DNA of 64,000 bases from Thozetella sp. PMI_491 (GCA_021432635.1 MU270098.1:62001-126000), one strand, 5' to 3'; shown: positions 22,554-33,974, numbered from the stretch's first letter. The notes: generated from the letters alone by a model not told the origin. Translations and numbers: made by a program.

Positions 22554-23165
22554 ATGAAGTCTACCAAATTCTTTGTGAACCTTTTGGCTGTATATGCAGC
22601 TGCTCTTGCGGGCTCGGCCGAAGGCAGGGTGACTTTTGCCCGGCGAGCTGTTGCGCCCCCTCGCCCGCCGCCATGTGAGCCCAAGAGCCCACCACCGACG
22701 GAGGCAGAAACAAAGGAAAGGTTTGACAAGTTTGCAAATGCATTCTTGGTCACGAAAAATATTACCGAGGCATTTGAGTATATCAGCGATGGTTACATTG
22801 TATGTCACGGCCTAAGGCGGTGCCCCCCGCCTTCGAGACAATCCTGCGCTAACGAATGCCACAGAACCACAGAGCTCCCAAGAACGGGGCGGGACCGGCC
22901 TGGGACTTTTTAAGCCCGATATGGGCTAATCAGACTATCGAGGTGCTAGGGACTACCTTTAAGGGAGAGATGGGATGGCTCCATTACAAGAGCGGTTACG
23001 GAGAGATCGTCGACAGATATCGCTGGGAAGGTGGATGTATTGCGGAACACGTATGTATTTCGTCCTTTCTCCTCTTCGAGTCTTGTGAGGGGGCTCCCGG
23101 AATATACAGTGAAGTTAATACAATTTTTCTAGTGGGACCAAGGAGAGAAGTATCCTTCAAACTGA
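22554..23165 (+). CDS. Secreted SnoaL-like (NTF2-fold) protein, three exons
   Basis: A 154-residue protein; exons 22554-22799, 22865-23050 and 23133-23165 sum to a multiple of three. It begins with a clear signal peptide (MKSTKFFVNLLAVYAAALAG), then a proline-rich linker. The body has the fungal SnoaL-like pattern: FDKFANAFLVTKNITEAFEY, then YISDGYI joined across intron 1 to NHRAPKNGAG, then WDFLSPIWANQTIEV, and a final WEGGCIAEH joined to WDQGEKYPSN. NTF2-fold proteins of this type include small-molecule cyclases and many proteins of unknown role; secretion suggests an extracellular or wall-associated function. It has no obvious operon-like partner. Gene model confidence is good because each splice join restores conserved sequence. 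Confidence 0.75.
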
Positions 23166-24105
23166 ACTGCCGCCAGAGTAGGAACGCGCCATGAGATTCT
23201 TTGCTGCTATTTCTGGTCTTCATAATAGGTTAATGACCTTTGAGAGATTTTGCAAGTCATTGTATACTCTTTCTTGTCTATGATCGTTTTGGCCACTTTC
23301 TTTGGTCCAATGGTAATTACAGGCTAGCTGGCTCGTAGCTAATAGTTACAATCCGTGTTCAACCACTTTACGTAACAGCCAACTCTCCTAAATATCCGAA
23401 AAAGAAAGGAGAGATAACCCCTTATTACTGCGTTATTCCATTATCGTTGCTTATTCCAAAGTTAGGGTCGCACAGGTGGTATTCACGCCTTGCGCAGGTG
23501 GCTGTCCTCGGATCGTCAGCTCGGGCTCCAGGTGCTATTTTGCTTACGCCGCCGGCAGTGTATTCTGCCGAATGACGAGCTCCTTCTTGCACATACCTCT
23601 AAATCGTTGTTGAAATAGGCTGTCGCATTGGTGGCCAGACTTAAAACTGCCAAGTGCCTTCGTTGCATGGTAGTCTCCAGATAAGCCACCCGCCCACTAA
23701 TTACGAGTCTGCATTGCAGCGAGCGCTCTGCCAATCCCAAGTCATTGTCGCTGACAGAAGAATTTCCTCCACCCGCAAAATAGGATCGCCCCCTGGTATC
23801 GATCCCCGCTAGCGTTAACAATGGCAATGATGGCGGCGCCACCCGTGGAGATACGAGAAAGTGGCTGAAAGGACGCGCCTTTAGTGGGCTGACATCGCTG
23901 AGGAACGGTATTCTCTACCGGCCGGGCGCATTGCATCCTTCAACAAAGCTGGTACTCCAATGATGGTTATAAAAAGCCTGGAGCTCTGTACACGTCTCGG
24001 CTTGGTGGTAGCCCAGCTTACTAGTATTTTTCCTTCGCCCTCATCAGTTTACTAAGTGCGGAGAACCAATTTTCAGTGTATTGCAATATATCCAACCCAG
24101 AAACA
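23166..24105. other. Intergenic, no gene recognised
   Basis: About 940 bp. A minus-strand frame at 23516-23842 reads plausibly but shows no recognisable family, so it is not called. A TATA-like motif (ggttataaaaagcc) near 23965 lies about 140 bp upstream of the next start codon. Confidence 0.4.
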
Positions 24106-24498
24106 ATGCGGACAACTGCGGCTCTCTCAGCCCTTGTTTGGGCGCTCGGTGTTAGTGCAGCAGCCGTGGACAAGCGCATCCCGCTCGTAACTCAATTCGG
24201 CGGTTACCTGAGTACGACTAATACCTGCAACACGACCCCTGACGCGATTGAAGAATTTGCGGTTGGCTCGGCATGCGGTATCTGCACGAACTTTCCCAAC
24301 ACCGCCAGAATGGCGTCGCTCAAGGTCGTGACTCTCGTCCCGGAGTGCCAACTCACCATCTTCACGACATTCGACTGCTCCGACCCCGGTATTGTTTCTG
24401 GCCTTGGCTGTTGGTCCCCGGAGGGCGGTGCTGCTGCGTTTAAGGTTACGTGCCCTTGGTGGACGGGAGGCCCGACCACTCCCGCATGCAACGCCTAG
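24106..24498 (+). CDS. Small secreted cysteine-containing protein
   Basis: A single-exon frame of 130 residues. The first 19 residues (MRTTAALSALVWALGVSAA) form a signal peptide, followed by a Lys-Arg site (AVDKR) that could be a Kex2 cleavage point. The mature part has eight cysteines, in NTCNTT, SACGIC, VPECQL, FDCSDP, LGCWSP, VTCPWW and PACNA, so it probably forms four disulphides outside the cell. Size, secretion and cysteine content are what one sees in fungal effector-like or surface proteins. No named family is recognised. A TATA-like box lies near 23965. It stands alone between the SnoaL-like gene and the PrpD-family enzyme. Confidence 0.7.
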   Translation: MRTTAALSALVWALGVSAAAVDKRIPLVTQFGGYLSTTNTCNTTPDAIEEFAVGSACGICTNFPNTARMASLKVVTLVPECQLTIFTTFDCSDPGIVSGLGCWSPEGGAAAFKVTCPWWTGGPTTPACNA

Positions 24499-25253
24499 TA
24501 CGTGCAATGGTCCCAGAGTGTCGACTCAAAGGACTCGGTAGCTAGAGGGTCGACGGGAAGCAGAACTGGGCTGAAGCATAGCAGAATATCGGAATGGAAT
24601 CACGGGGCTCAATAATGGGTTGGGCAAGATGCATGTGCTATAGACCCTTACCCAAAATAACAGGTCGATGTAGGCCACTAAGAAAGTTAATGAGGTAGCC
24701 ATGTTTAAAATTATGGCATTCTACTGGTATATCTCAAAGCGAACTGTCAAAGACTTCACTAAACGCAAGCATTCCTCATCTTGCGTCGCTCTCAGATTAA
24801 CATCTATATATTCCAGTAGGGAATATGTGCGCGCTGGGACAGAATGGTGTCTAGTAGAGTGATGATAAGCTACCATTTTAGCCGTATTATTGGTCAGTGT
24901 ACTACCATGAACGTCCTGCGTGTTTCAGGTGCTACCTGAGAACCTTCTAACTACCTTCGTCTATCTTGCGGCCATGCATGACTGTAGTTGGAGTCCTTGC
25001 TGCCCGAATCAAGTCGCCTATCTTCCACTCGTTCGAACAATCCGGAAATATAACCGGAAAAACAACGTGGAGTATGTTACATCGTGGCAGGTAAGCTTGA
25101 CTTAAACCCCGCATATTACGTATGAAAGACAACCTTTGCCGACCTTGCCGACCTAACCGGCGCAATGTTCAGTAATGTGCCATCATATATAATGTAAAGA
25201 GCGAGTAGTCCAGTAGTATACCCGTGTTATTTCTCACATGGTAAATAGCGACG
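24499..25253. other. Intergenic
   Basis: About 750 bp between the small secreted protein and the PrpD-family gene. Short frames on both strands are unsupported. It presumably contains the promoter of the downstream gene. Confidence 0.4.
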
Positions 25254-26600
25254 ATGGCGACGCGAACACTGGCTACGTGGGCCCTCGCACTTCAGTACAG
25301 CAACCTCACCACTGAAGTTGTCGACTCTGCAGTTAAGAGTATTTACAACTGGGCCGGGTGTGCGATTGGAGGGTTTGCTCAAGACGCTCCATCGATTGCA
25401 CTCAACACTACATCGCCATTCTTCGGTGGCCCCGCAACGTCAACCATCTTCGGATCCAAATGCTCAATCCGACGAGATGCCCAGATCACAGCTCTGGTGA
25501 ATGGCATAGCATCTCATATTGACGACTACGATGACACACATCTTGAGACCATCATTCACCCAGCCGGCCCGGTAACTTCGGCCTTGCTGGCAGTTGCAGA
25601 ATGGAAGGCTCCAGTATCTGGCCAAGACTTTCTGACTTCTTTCGTCGCCGGCATCGAAGCCGAGTGCAAGCTCGGCTTGTCTGTGTATCCTGAACACTAC
25701 GATGTTGGTTGGCATATTACAAGTACGACCGGGTCCATTGGCGCTGCCGTTGCTGTGGGCAAACTGCTCAACCTGGACCTTGAAACCCTGCAGCAGGCCA
25801 TCGGGATAGCTGCAACCCAGGTCGTCGGGATGCAGGAATACTTCGGATCGGATACCAAATCGTTCCACGTCGGCCGCGCAGCCCAGGGCGGGATGATGGC
25901 AGCCCTGCTTGCACAGAACGGCTATACTAGCTCGTTGCAGGGACTCGAGGCAAAGTTTGGATGGGCCAATGTGGTCAGCACGCGTCAGAACTTGACGGAC
26001 GAGTTCGCCACCCTCGGCCAGACGTGGGAGATCGCCAAAAATACCTTCAAGCCCTTCCCCTGCGGCATCGTCATTCACCCGACCATTGATGCCTGCATCC
26101 AGCTCCACGATATGGCTGTCGAGCAGGGCCTTGATATCACCTCCATCCAGACAGTCACCGCCCGTGTCAATCCGCAAGTGCTGGTGCTAACCGGAAAGAC
26201 TGACCCGCAGACTGGCTTGGAGGGCAAATTTAGTGTTTATCACGCTGCAGCCACGGCGCTGTTGTACGGAGAGTCCACCCCGACAGAGTTCACCGACGAG
26301 GCCGTGCTGAACGCCACCGTGGTGGACCTTCGCAAAAAGGTCAACACAACCACGGATTCGACAGTGAGAACAGACGAGGCCTACGTCACTGTGCTATTTG
26401 ACGACGGGACTACCTTGGATATTCACGTGGAACATGCCCTTGGCAGCCTCCAAAATCCCCTCTCAGTGGATCAGTTAAAGACGAAATTTATCGGCCAGGC
26501 TTCGAAGGTTCTAGGGACTGAGCGAGCGGAGAAGGCGTATGATGCGTTCCTCAATATCGGTACCATGGCAGATGTGGGGAAGATTGGCACGCTATTCTAG
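25254..26600 (+). CDS. MmgE/PrpD-family enzyme (cis-aconitate decarboxylase / 2-methylcitrate dehydratase type), single exon
   Basis: A 448-residue, intron-free gene of the MmgE/PrpD family, whose members include 2-methylcitrate dehydratase, fungal cis-aconitate decarboxylase (itaconate synthesis) and mammalian IRG1. Family marks are SIYNWAGCAIGGFAQDA near the start, the substrate-loop HIDDYDDTHLETIIHPAGPV, HITSTTGSIGAAVAVGKLL, KSFHVGRAAQGGMMAALLAQ and the C-terminal lid FKPFPCGIVIHPTIDACI. Length is typical of the family (about 450-490). No targeting peptide is obvious, so it is probably cytosolic. The sequence alone does not decide between dehydratase, decarboxylase or another small-acid lyase activity. 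No transporter of the itaconate type is seen beside it, which argues against a complete itaconate cluster. Confidence 0.85.
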   Translation: MATRTLATWALALQYSNLTTEVVDSAVKSIYNWAGCAIGGFAQDAPSIALNTTSPFFGGPATSTIFGSKCSIRRDAQITALVNGIASHIDDYDDTHLETIIHPAGPVTSALLAVAEWKAPVSGQDFLTSFVAGIEAECKLGLSVYPEHYDVGWHITSTTGSIGAAVAVGKLLNLDLETLQQAIGIAATQVVGMQEYFGSDTKSFHVGRAAQGGMMAALLAQNGYTSSLQGLEAKFGWANVVSTRQNLTDEFATLGQTWEIAKNTFKPFPCGIVIHPTIDACIQLHDMAVEQGLDITSIQTVTARVNPQVLVLTGKTDPQTGLEGKFSVYHAAATALLYGESTPTEFTDEAVLNATVVDLRKKVNTTTDSTVRTDEAYVTVLFDDGTTLDIHVEHALGSLQNPLSVDQLKTKFIGQASKVLGTERAEKAYDAFLNIGTMADVGKIGTLF

Positions 26601-27376
26601 AGACGAGCCTAAGGCACGTAAGAATTGTCAATACAATTAGCAAAATTAGGATTCTCTTGAATCATCAGCGGCTGGCTGTTAGCATAGACCATGATATAGG
26701 GGGCTTGCACATGTATCGGTTTAACCCGAGAACCCTGGGGACAGAGAACCCGATTCCACTAGGGTCTCAGGGTAAGCGGGGGAACATTATAGTGGCTCGT
26801 TTTCCCACGACGATGTGGAAACAAGACCAACTCTTACATGACGTTAACCACTTTCTCCTGCGCTAATATGTGCGAACTTCTGTCTCGCTCCCTATCTTAA
26901 TGTTGTTACACGAGACTCTGTGGCCCACAAGCGTGCAGGTTCCTGACAGGAGGACGAAAATGATTGGTCTCGGACGCTTAGGCCAGGGGTGGAGTGCCCT
27001 TAGTGCATTGTAGGCGCACAGGGAAATATGGGGCCGAGCTAAGACACAACTGCGGCCGGCAAGATGGTATGAGTAGGTATTAAGCTTTGACGATTTGATG
27101 ATCTAGACACAAAATCAATGACGACAACATCTCGGCAAACTGAGAATACAGGCAAGAGATGGCCCCATCCAATTGTTCAGGTCCAGAGTGACGACAATCA
27201 CTGGAGTGTTGTGGTCAATGACTTTCGGCAACCGAATGGCGGAACTGACTCGACTATTGCTGGACAAGTATAAAGACGACTACGATTTACCCTCCACGCA
27301 ACTCTATCTCTCTCCATCTCATCAACTACCTGTTCAATAATACAGCCCATCTCCAAACTACCAATTCTAAATCATC
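26601..27376. other. Intergenic, upstream of the KGG-repeat gene
   Basis: About 775 bp with no supported gene. The part nearest 27377 is pyrimidine-rich (27295-27340), as expected for a 5' untranslated region of a well-expressed fungal gene. Confidence 0.4.
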
Positions 27377-27747
27377 ATGACTGGCACTTATAAGCCCACT
27401 GGTGAGCATCTCTAAAGATGGGACGGTTGTGGTATGAAGCTGATGACTTGACTGGAACAGAGCACGGCGGTCTCCGCGAGGATGGCCAGCCAGACAAGCG
27501 TGTCGGCACTGGCGAGTTTGCTCACGGAAAAGTCGATCCCCATGAAGCAGGCAAGGACGGCGGCCACACCAGTGGCACTGGCAATGACTACAACAACCAT
27601 GACAAGAGCGGCGGCACCCGCAGCAGCGACAGCCAAGGGCAAAGCGGTGGGAGCGCCAAGGGTCAGTTCGCTCACGGCAAGGTGGATCCTCACGAGGCCG
27701 GTCGCAAGGGCGGGAAGAAGAGCGGTACCACTGGTGACGACGAGTGA
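27377..27747 (+). CDS. Con-10-like KGG-repeat stress protein, two exons
   Basis: A 103-residue, very hydrophilic protein. Exon 1 is only 25 nt (27377-27401), exon 2 is 27461-27747, and together they divide by three. Two near-identical blocks, FAHGKVDPHEAGKDGG and FAHGKVDPHEAGRKGG, are separated by a Gly/Ser/Asp-rich linker. These match the KGG (stress-induced repeat) motif of Neurospora conidiation protein Con-10 and related bacterial YciG-type proteins. Such proteins are made in conidia and under desiccation or other stress and are largely disordered. The long frames on the opposite strand here are shadows. It stands alone between two gene-poor stretches. Confidence 0.8.
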
Positions 27748-28372
27748 TGTAGTCATCGGTAAATTGTGCCACCTGTAGTTAAAAGCTATCGATAAGAGGC
27801 AAAAACAATTCTCTCACTTGAACTACGGAACATGCTCAAGAATATGTTGCTAATTGCGACAATCTTTCATGATACAGGCCCGTGGGAAAGGGTTGGGTTA
27901 CTCAAAGAGTGTGAGACCCGCCCGCCACGCAACGATATTTAACACGTCCCATGATTAACTGTTTATTCTATATGATAGATGTCCTGGAATCCGATATATC
28001 GTCTATATTCGTTGACGGTCGACTCATGATCGGCTGGAGCCCGCTAGCGCTGCGTCTACCGCCTGCGTTGCCCTCCCTAGCGGCAATCGCGAATATGTAG
28101 ATTCAGGGTTCTCTGGCTTTTCTTAAATGTTAATCCAATAGAAAGAAGCGAACTTGCTTTCTCGCGGATATTATATGCTAGAATATTGAAACAAATTTAA
28201 GTTTTTGCGAGCGGTCTAGCATTCAACGTAATTACTACAAGGCTTCACGCCTCGAAAGAATGGCATGAGCATGTCAATATCCTCGAATTGAAGCACTAAG
28301 CCTGATGTCGTCGATATAATATGACCGATTTCTTGCTTTCTTTCTCGCTCTCTCCCTCATTAATTCTCTTTC
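27748..28372. other. Intergenic, AT-rich in places
   Basis: About 625 bp without a supported gene. Nothing recognised beyond AT-rich stretches near 28100-28220. Confidence 0.4.
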
Positions 28373-29410
28373 CTATGACTTCTTGACTTCTCCCAGCTTT
28401 ATATCACGATCTAGTTCTTCAGACAAATGATCTATTTGCAGGTACCGCGGCGCTTCACAGGGAGAAAACTGAGAGCCTATGTAGGCTAGGGCCTCTACAG
28501 TATTATGGCTGGAAACAATTTGGTTCTTAGCCGAGCAACCTTGTGTGTAGGTATCCCCGGACGACCCTGTATGTTCATCGATCTCGATCTCGTTGTGGGG
28601 ACTAGATAACGAGTCCCAGGGAATAAGGCTCTCGGAGACATTCGCTGGTGATAGAAGGCTTGGCACCTTGCACCTGTTCAAAAGTTGTCAGAGAGATTGC
28701 GAGTTGAGAGGTCACTGAGCTTAAACAAGGTATTGGTGACCGTACGCTTTGACATTAGCTGACATTTCGCAAGAATTATCGGCGGTGGGTAGGAGTAGTA
28801 TCGATTGGGTGGTGGAAAAACGGCCGTGCTAATAAAACGCGCCGGAATCTGAGGCAAGATTGGTAATATGCGAAGGGATGCCAATTCACAGAGTGAGGGG
28901 TGTAAAATGGGGTTAATATATCCATCTATCTGTTTAGTGTCGAACACATCGAGCTGCGCGCGGCAAAGAAAGTACTGCGGCATCTAGCGTGGCATGTTGC
29001 ATAGGTTAGGTAGCTTGGGCAACTTGCGCAACTTGCGCAGCCTGTTCTATCGGCCACCAAACGTCAACAAAAAGTGCAAATAGACGCAACCGCAGTACCT
29101 TCGTCTTGGCCCTTCTCATTTCATTTATACTACCAGCCGCATAGACCATTATGATAATGTCTAGGTAGTCCGTGTCATGCCCCATACAAAATGCCTGCGG
29201 CGCTCGTATCGTCCAAGTCGACCGGACACAGCCACACATGGGATTGTATAGATGGGTGGAGACATAAAACGGTGGTTCAGCTCCAATTCGCCTGCTCTCC
29301 ACGATCACATTGATACAAGTTGAGCAAATCGCCCCCGTATCCACACCTCGTAAAAATGGAAGGATGTAATCGGCGTGCATTTGTGTATTTACTTGCTTTC
29401 GATAGGCCAA
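28373..29410 (-). other. Possible decayed or unresolved minus-strand gene
   Basis: Three consecutive minus-strand frames of about 100-134 codons (29006-29410, 28678-28983 and 28373-28681) lie end to end and may be exons or remains of one gene. I cannot assign a family. The last frame ends in a charged tail (SEELDRDIKLGEVKKS), and the first contains the hydrophobic DYLDIIIMVYAAG. Near 29018-29040 there is a short tandem of gcaacttgcgcaacttgcgc type, which encodes repeated AQV. No splice join that restores a known motif was found, so this is only a flag. Confidence 0.2.
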
Positions 29411-31128
29411 AGGGACAGCTGCGGTTTCGCCTCTCCGAGCTGCGCTTGGACGCTCCTTGAGATGCCGGCTGGGATCCCTTACTTCTCGTTATATACGACT
29501 TGCGCAACGTGTACTTGCAGTCTGGCACCTGTGATGACTCTCGTGTGGCGTCAATGGGGCGTACCAGCACGCCAGCATTGCAGTACTTCTATCTTTTCCG
29601 ATTGACGTTGACGAAAGCTCTATCTTGTTTGAGCAAGACTTGAGGCTTGTTTGTAGGGGGCAATGTTGGGTGCGCAGATAGTGGGCGTACTGTAACTATG
29701 GGACCAACACCTGCCGGAACAGAGGATTGGGCCTCGGAGGTAAGCAGACCAATGGGAGAAATCGGAGTTCTTACAGCTAGACAGCTATGTCTTACTTCTT
29801 AGGCGTTTACCTGACCTCGAAGGCTCTCTCATCAATTATTAGTAGACATGGTCAATTTAGTGCCATCATAATAGACAGGAGGTATCACTGTATAATGGTA
29901 CAGCTGAAACTGGCGCCTGACAAGGCAGTCCTGTTTATGCCACGGCGTACGGAGTTGCGAGTGGTGGGCCTTCTGGTCCCTTACAGTTTGTGTGCTGCGA
30001 TACAGCTAGAATGCGAGGTCAGGTTGGTTGCCTTCTTGTACGGCTCTTTCCTCAGAAACGCACGATCGGCAGGCACACTGTTGCCGGTATGAGGCCTTCC
30101 ACTTGCCCAGGACATAATTTGGGATGCAGGTATGCCAGCACCAGACAATGGCCCTGGCTGAGCCTCCACTACGATCGTGGTTCCCAGAAGTAGCTCTCTC
30201 CCGGAGCACAGCAGCTCCTTACACCATCCCTCTCCGTTCCCTGCTTTACAGTCTCCAGCATGTCTTAGTGCGTGACCAAGCCTACGGATTAACGCATCAA
30301 GACACTGAACTACAGCTTCTCGCCATGAAATTCTGCCTATTAATCCCATATGTGTACGGGATGCTGGTTGAGGGTACCTCCCGTCCGCATTGGAGGACAG
30401 TAGCGGAAAGGGGAGAGAGATGGGAAGAAAGAAATAAAAATGCCTAAATTAAAACGCCTAGGGAAAGAGAAAGGGGGGAGGGGGAGGGGGGAAGAAGAAG
30501 AAACACAACGGCTTTTTCTGTGTTGGAAGAAAAGCTGGGGAATAGGGGACGCTGAGAACTGGGAACGATTGTCCCTTTCCTCCTTTCGGACAAATGTAGA
30601 TAATTTTTGCTTATAAAATAAAATTCCCGGTGGGGCCCGCATTCCTGTCCCGTACAGGAGGGTTGTCCTATGATAGGACATACCCACCCTTCCGTACATG
30701 AGACAGGTCTCAGAGACCGGTGCAATGTCCGGCCAAAAGGTGCCCAACCAATGAGCCAGGACTTAACAGACTCCTGCGGCTGACGGCCCTCACCCTCAAA
30801 ATATTTGCTTTCGTTGTTGATACTTCTGATCCTCTCTACTATTTTAATTGTACATGAGAAATTTAATTCTTATTCATAATCCTAGAAATGCAGCGTTGCT
30901 AAGTGAAAGCTTGCATTTGTTAGTGTTTTGTTGTTTTGCCGTTCCGGTTCTCTTGTCACTCACCAGCTCCGCAACCGCAACCAAACAACTTATAGCACAA
31001 AGAGCATAAAGATTGGCTTTACATCTCATCATCACCTATTTTTGGCGTTGCCTGGCCAGCAGATAACTAGCACTCGGCTCAATCTGCAACTCTGCTATCG
31101 CACCATTGCAACGGTCCGCCTCATTACT
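29411..31128. other. Intergenic with purine tract
   Basis: About 1.7 kb without a recognised gene. It contains a purine-only G-rich tract at 30464-30505 and an imperfect inverted repeat near 30655-30682 (ttgtcctatgataggacat). The purine/pyrimidine strand bias is strong, so several long minus-strand frames here are compositional. Confidence 0.5.
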
Positions 31129-32670
31129 ATGAACGCCCTACTCTCGCCCACTCAATGGCAGCGTGACCGCGACGAAAATGCCGAATGCCAGTCTCCGCTC
31201 GAGGCCTCGAGCAATAGGAACCTGAACAGCAGGAAGCGTCAGAGAGAAGATGACGCCACTCAAGATGGCCGGAGTGGGAGCTTTGCTCTTGAGCCATGGA
31301 TCGCAGGAAGCTACACAGTATCACCACAGACACCTACCATTAGTAAAAGGTCAGCACCGTCTTGCCAGAAGAATATCATGCTACTCCCCGTACGCGTGTT
31401 TTAACGGGATCCCCTATATCAGATTCGCGTGTCCTTTCCAGAAAGCATACCCTCAATCCAACCGCACGTGCGGGAGAGGGCTTGGGTTTGTGGATATTAG
31501 TCGCCTCAAGCATGTATCCTTTCCACTGCAGGTTAGATTGTATGTTACCTCACTAACTTGTGCTTGTATCCCACAGGACGCATCTGAAAACCGAACATGA
31601 CGTGGCTCGCCGGTGCACGAAGTGCTGGGCATATCTGCCGAAAGGTGGTCCTACCCAGCATCGTAATGAAGGCAAATGCCAGCCTGGGATACGCCGGCCC
31701 CTTCAATGGTTAGAAGACGAACAAAAAAAGACATTAATTGACAGACATCGTGGGAATACAGAACAACTGTGGTACGACCTAGCAAGGCTTCTGGTCGAAG
31801 AATTGCGTGAGCTTCCGTTAGAAGAAGTGGCTACCAGAATTACACCTTGTGAGTTATATTGAATATTACCTTAGGCTTCCTAGCTATCTGAGTGTCGACT
31901 TGCTCATTCTCAAAGGGTACGACGATCCGACGCCATTCTTTATGCCTATCAGGTCACCTCGCTACGCGAACCAGCTCACCCAACAACTTACCGCTGAGAG
32001 CCTGCCCACAAGCAACGCATCGACTTCAAGTTCAAGCTATAATTCCACGTTCGAAATGGTTGTATCATCTAATCAGTCAGCCTTTCGACAGCAGCTGTCT
32101 TCGGAATTGGAAACCGGGACGGAGCCCGCCAATGAGCCTCCTCCTTTCAACATAGAAGAAGCGCATCAGCAGCTAAAGCAGAGCTGGCACACTTCCACTG
32201 ATCCCGAAATGCCGGATTTTGACTCCCTGTGGGATATTTGCCTGGGCCTCGACATGGGCGGCGAGCCAAGTGTTCCCACAACGGGTGTCGCCATAGCCAA
32301 GGAGCAATCTTCTACAACAAGAACTTCAGCACCTAGTGCCGATCTGCACAGCGAGACATTAAAATCGTTAGCGGAAGAGCTGATTTCGATGCGAACGATG
32401 GAAACAATCCAACGAGTTCCGGAGCTGATACCCCGAGTCGAGCGAGCGTTTGGACTTGTTAGCCTGACCCGGATCTGGAATCCGAAGAATCGGTCTGGCG
32501 ATGCCAAGCTGTACGACGAGGTGCTGGATTCCCTAGCGAAGGAGCTGATTTCGATGCTAAAGATGGAAGAAATCCAACAGATTCTGCAGCTAATATCCCA
32601 GATCGAGCGAGCGATTGTGCTTGTCTCCAAGATCTGGAGTCCAAGGAGTCTGTCGGCAGCGTCGAGCTGA
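31129..32670 (+). CDS. Fungal zinc-finger-like (C2H2-type) protein with internal C-terminal repeat, four exons
   Basis: A predicted 454-residue protein. Exons 31129-31349, 31423-31539, 31577-31848 and 31916-32670 sum to a multiple of three. The join of exons 1-2 gives SKRFACPFQKAYPQSNRTC, followed by GRGLGFVDISRLK; exon 3 has HLKTEHDVARRCTKCW and a spaced HRNEGKC. This Cys/His layout (CPF...C...F.DISRLK.H...H..CTKCW...H...C) is typical of fungal proteins with a degenerate C2H2 region, often annotated as C2H2-type domain proteins. Intron 2 is only 37 nt (GTATGT...CACTAAC...CACAG), so that join is less certain. The C-terminal part holds a duplicated block of about 43 residues, LKSLAEELISMRTMETIQ and LDSLAKELISMLKMEEIQ. 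Probably nuclear and regulatory; function unknown. Confidence 0.65.
32365..32640 (+). repeat. Internal direct repeat in the zinc-finger-like gene
   Basis: Two coding blocks of about 125 bp start near 32365 and 32525. They encode LAEELISMRTMETIQ...LIPRVERAFGLVS..RIWNPK and LAKELISMLKMEEIQ...LISQIERAIVLVSKIWSPR. The heptad-like spacing of Leu/Ile suggests amphipathic helices. Confidence 0.7.
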
Positions 32671-33974
32671 ACGAATGAAGGCCATAATTTCTCGATGCCT
32701 AGGTTGCTTTCCTATTGGTTTTTATAGCATTGGAGTTTATATGGGATAAGGGCATAGATCTATAGATGAGTAACTTGGAGCAGTCTAACACGACGAACTA
32801 TGAGGCAACTATCGGTTATCCCGCATATCCATACTTGGTCAGCCAACTTCGCTTTCGCCCACGATTGTGGTATCCATGTTATCTTTTGTTACGGAAAATC
32901 AAAATGGTATCACGAACTTAATAAAACCTTCCAACGGCGAACGCATCGCATGTTCGTTCTAAGCGTTCTGTTGCTCGACCCACCTGAGCCCCTGGGTGCC
33001 TCCCTCCCCGTAGTATTTACATTAGAAATGGGGGCTACTAATAATAAGGCTTATGAGTTTTGCTCGTCGATTGGTTTCTTGGTCTACCTCCGATCCACTA
33101 ACTATCCGCTTCCAGGTGCGGTACATAAGCCAGAAACCCGCAGAAACGAGGCCGTGACTATTCACCTAGCTATTACATCACTTGGTTTTGTAACTTCGCA
33201 ATATTGATCCAGAGCATGCTACTGTCACGATCTATTGCCACGCCTCGAGGATACTCTTTTGAGCCCTATCCTTCTTTTAAGTACAATGGAAGGTTCCTAG
33301 CCATCAAGCAGCTTATGCTCCATTCTCGATGGCTGTGATTAGTGGGCTAAGACCCGCCGCCTCGCTGGACAAGGGCTTGGTCGTACCGGCATGGCGAAAC
33401 CACCTTTTGAGGCCCTGCATTTGACTTGAGGTTCGAGGGAGCTCATTGGCGATCTAGCTATGGGTCGATATATTTTTGCGGCCTAACCTCTGAGCACTCT
33501 TCGTTAATGCAGGCATTTACTTCTGCCATGTGGTCTGTGGAGGAGAAGAGCTTTGCTGACGATGTGTACCTCAGCCTACAGGCGACGTAAATTTGTGCCA
33601 AATTCTTTCACTACGTTCACGAAGATACTCACCTGGATGAATGAGATTTTTTATGCGTTGGCCTTTACCAAGCTCTATCACTAATCTTCGGTTCACTATC
33701 TCGCTTGGGGTTGCCACTCTTGCGATTCATGCCCTGTAGCGTACAGCCTAGCACCAAATTAGGGCGATTCGCTAGGTGGAGAATGTCCCTTGGCTTGCCG
33801 AAGGCCGACGGGATTGGCTCGGCGCATTTAGCTCATCACCCCGCATCTGAGCTTGCCGGGATTTGCTCTCGCATACACGAAACCACCTAGTAATTAACGT
33901 CGGGCGCCTCTGTCTCTGCAAACGCCGCGCTACTCGCTGTTTACAACCTATACGATTAACCCCAACTCTCCAAA
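32671..33974. other. Intergenic, no gene recognised
   Basis: About 1.3 kb. A 135-codon plus-strand frame at 32800-33207 has no recognisable motif and is not called. The end of this stretch presumably carries the promoter of the aldehyde dehydrogenase. Confidence 0.4.

Noticed and set aside
25464-26177. 237-codon minus-strand frame
   Set aside because: It is the antisense shadow of the PrpD-family gene.
30464-30505. G-rich purine tract as a possible G-quadruplex or gene
   Set aside because: It is low-complexity sequence with no other supporting structure; noted only as part of an intergenic stretch.
32800-33207. 135-codon plus-strand frame
   Set aside because: No recognisable motif, poor upstream context and composition like the surrounding intergenic DNA.
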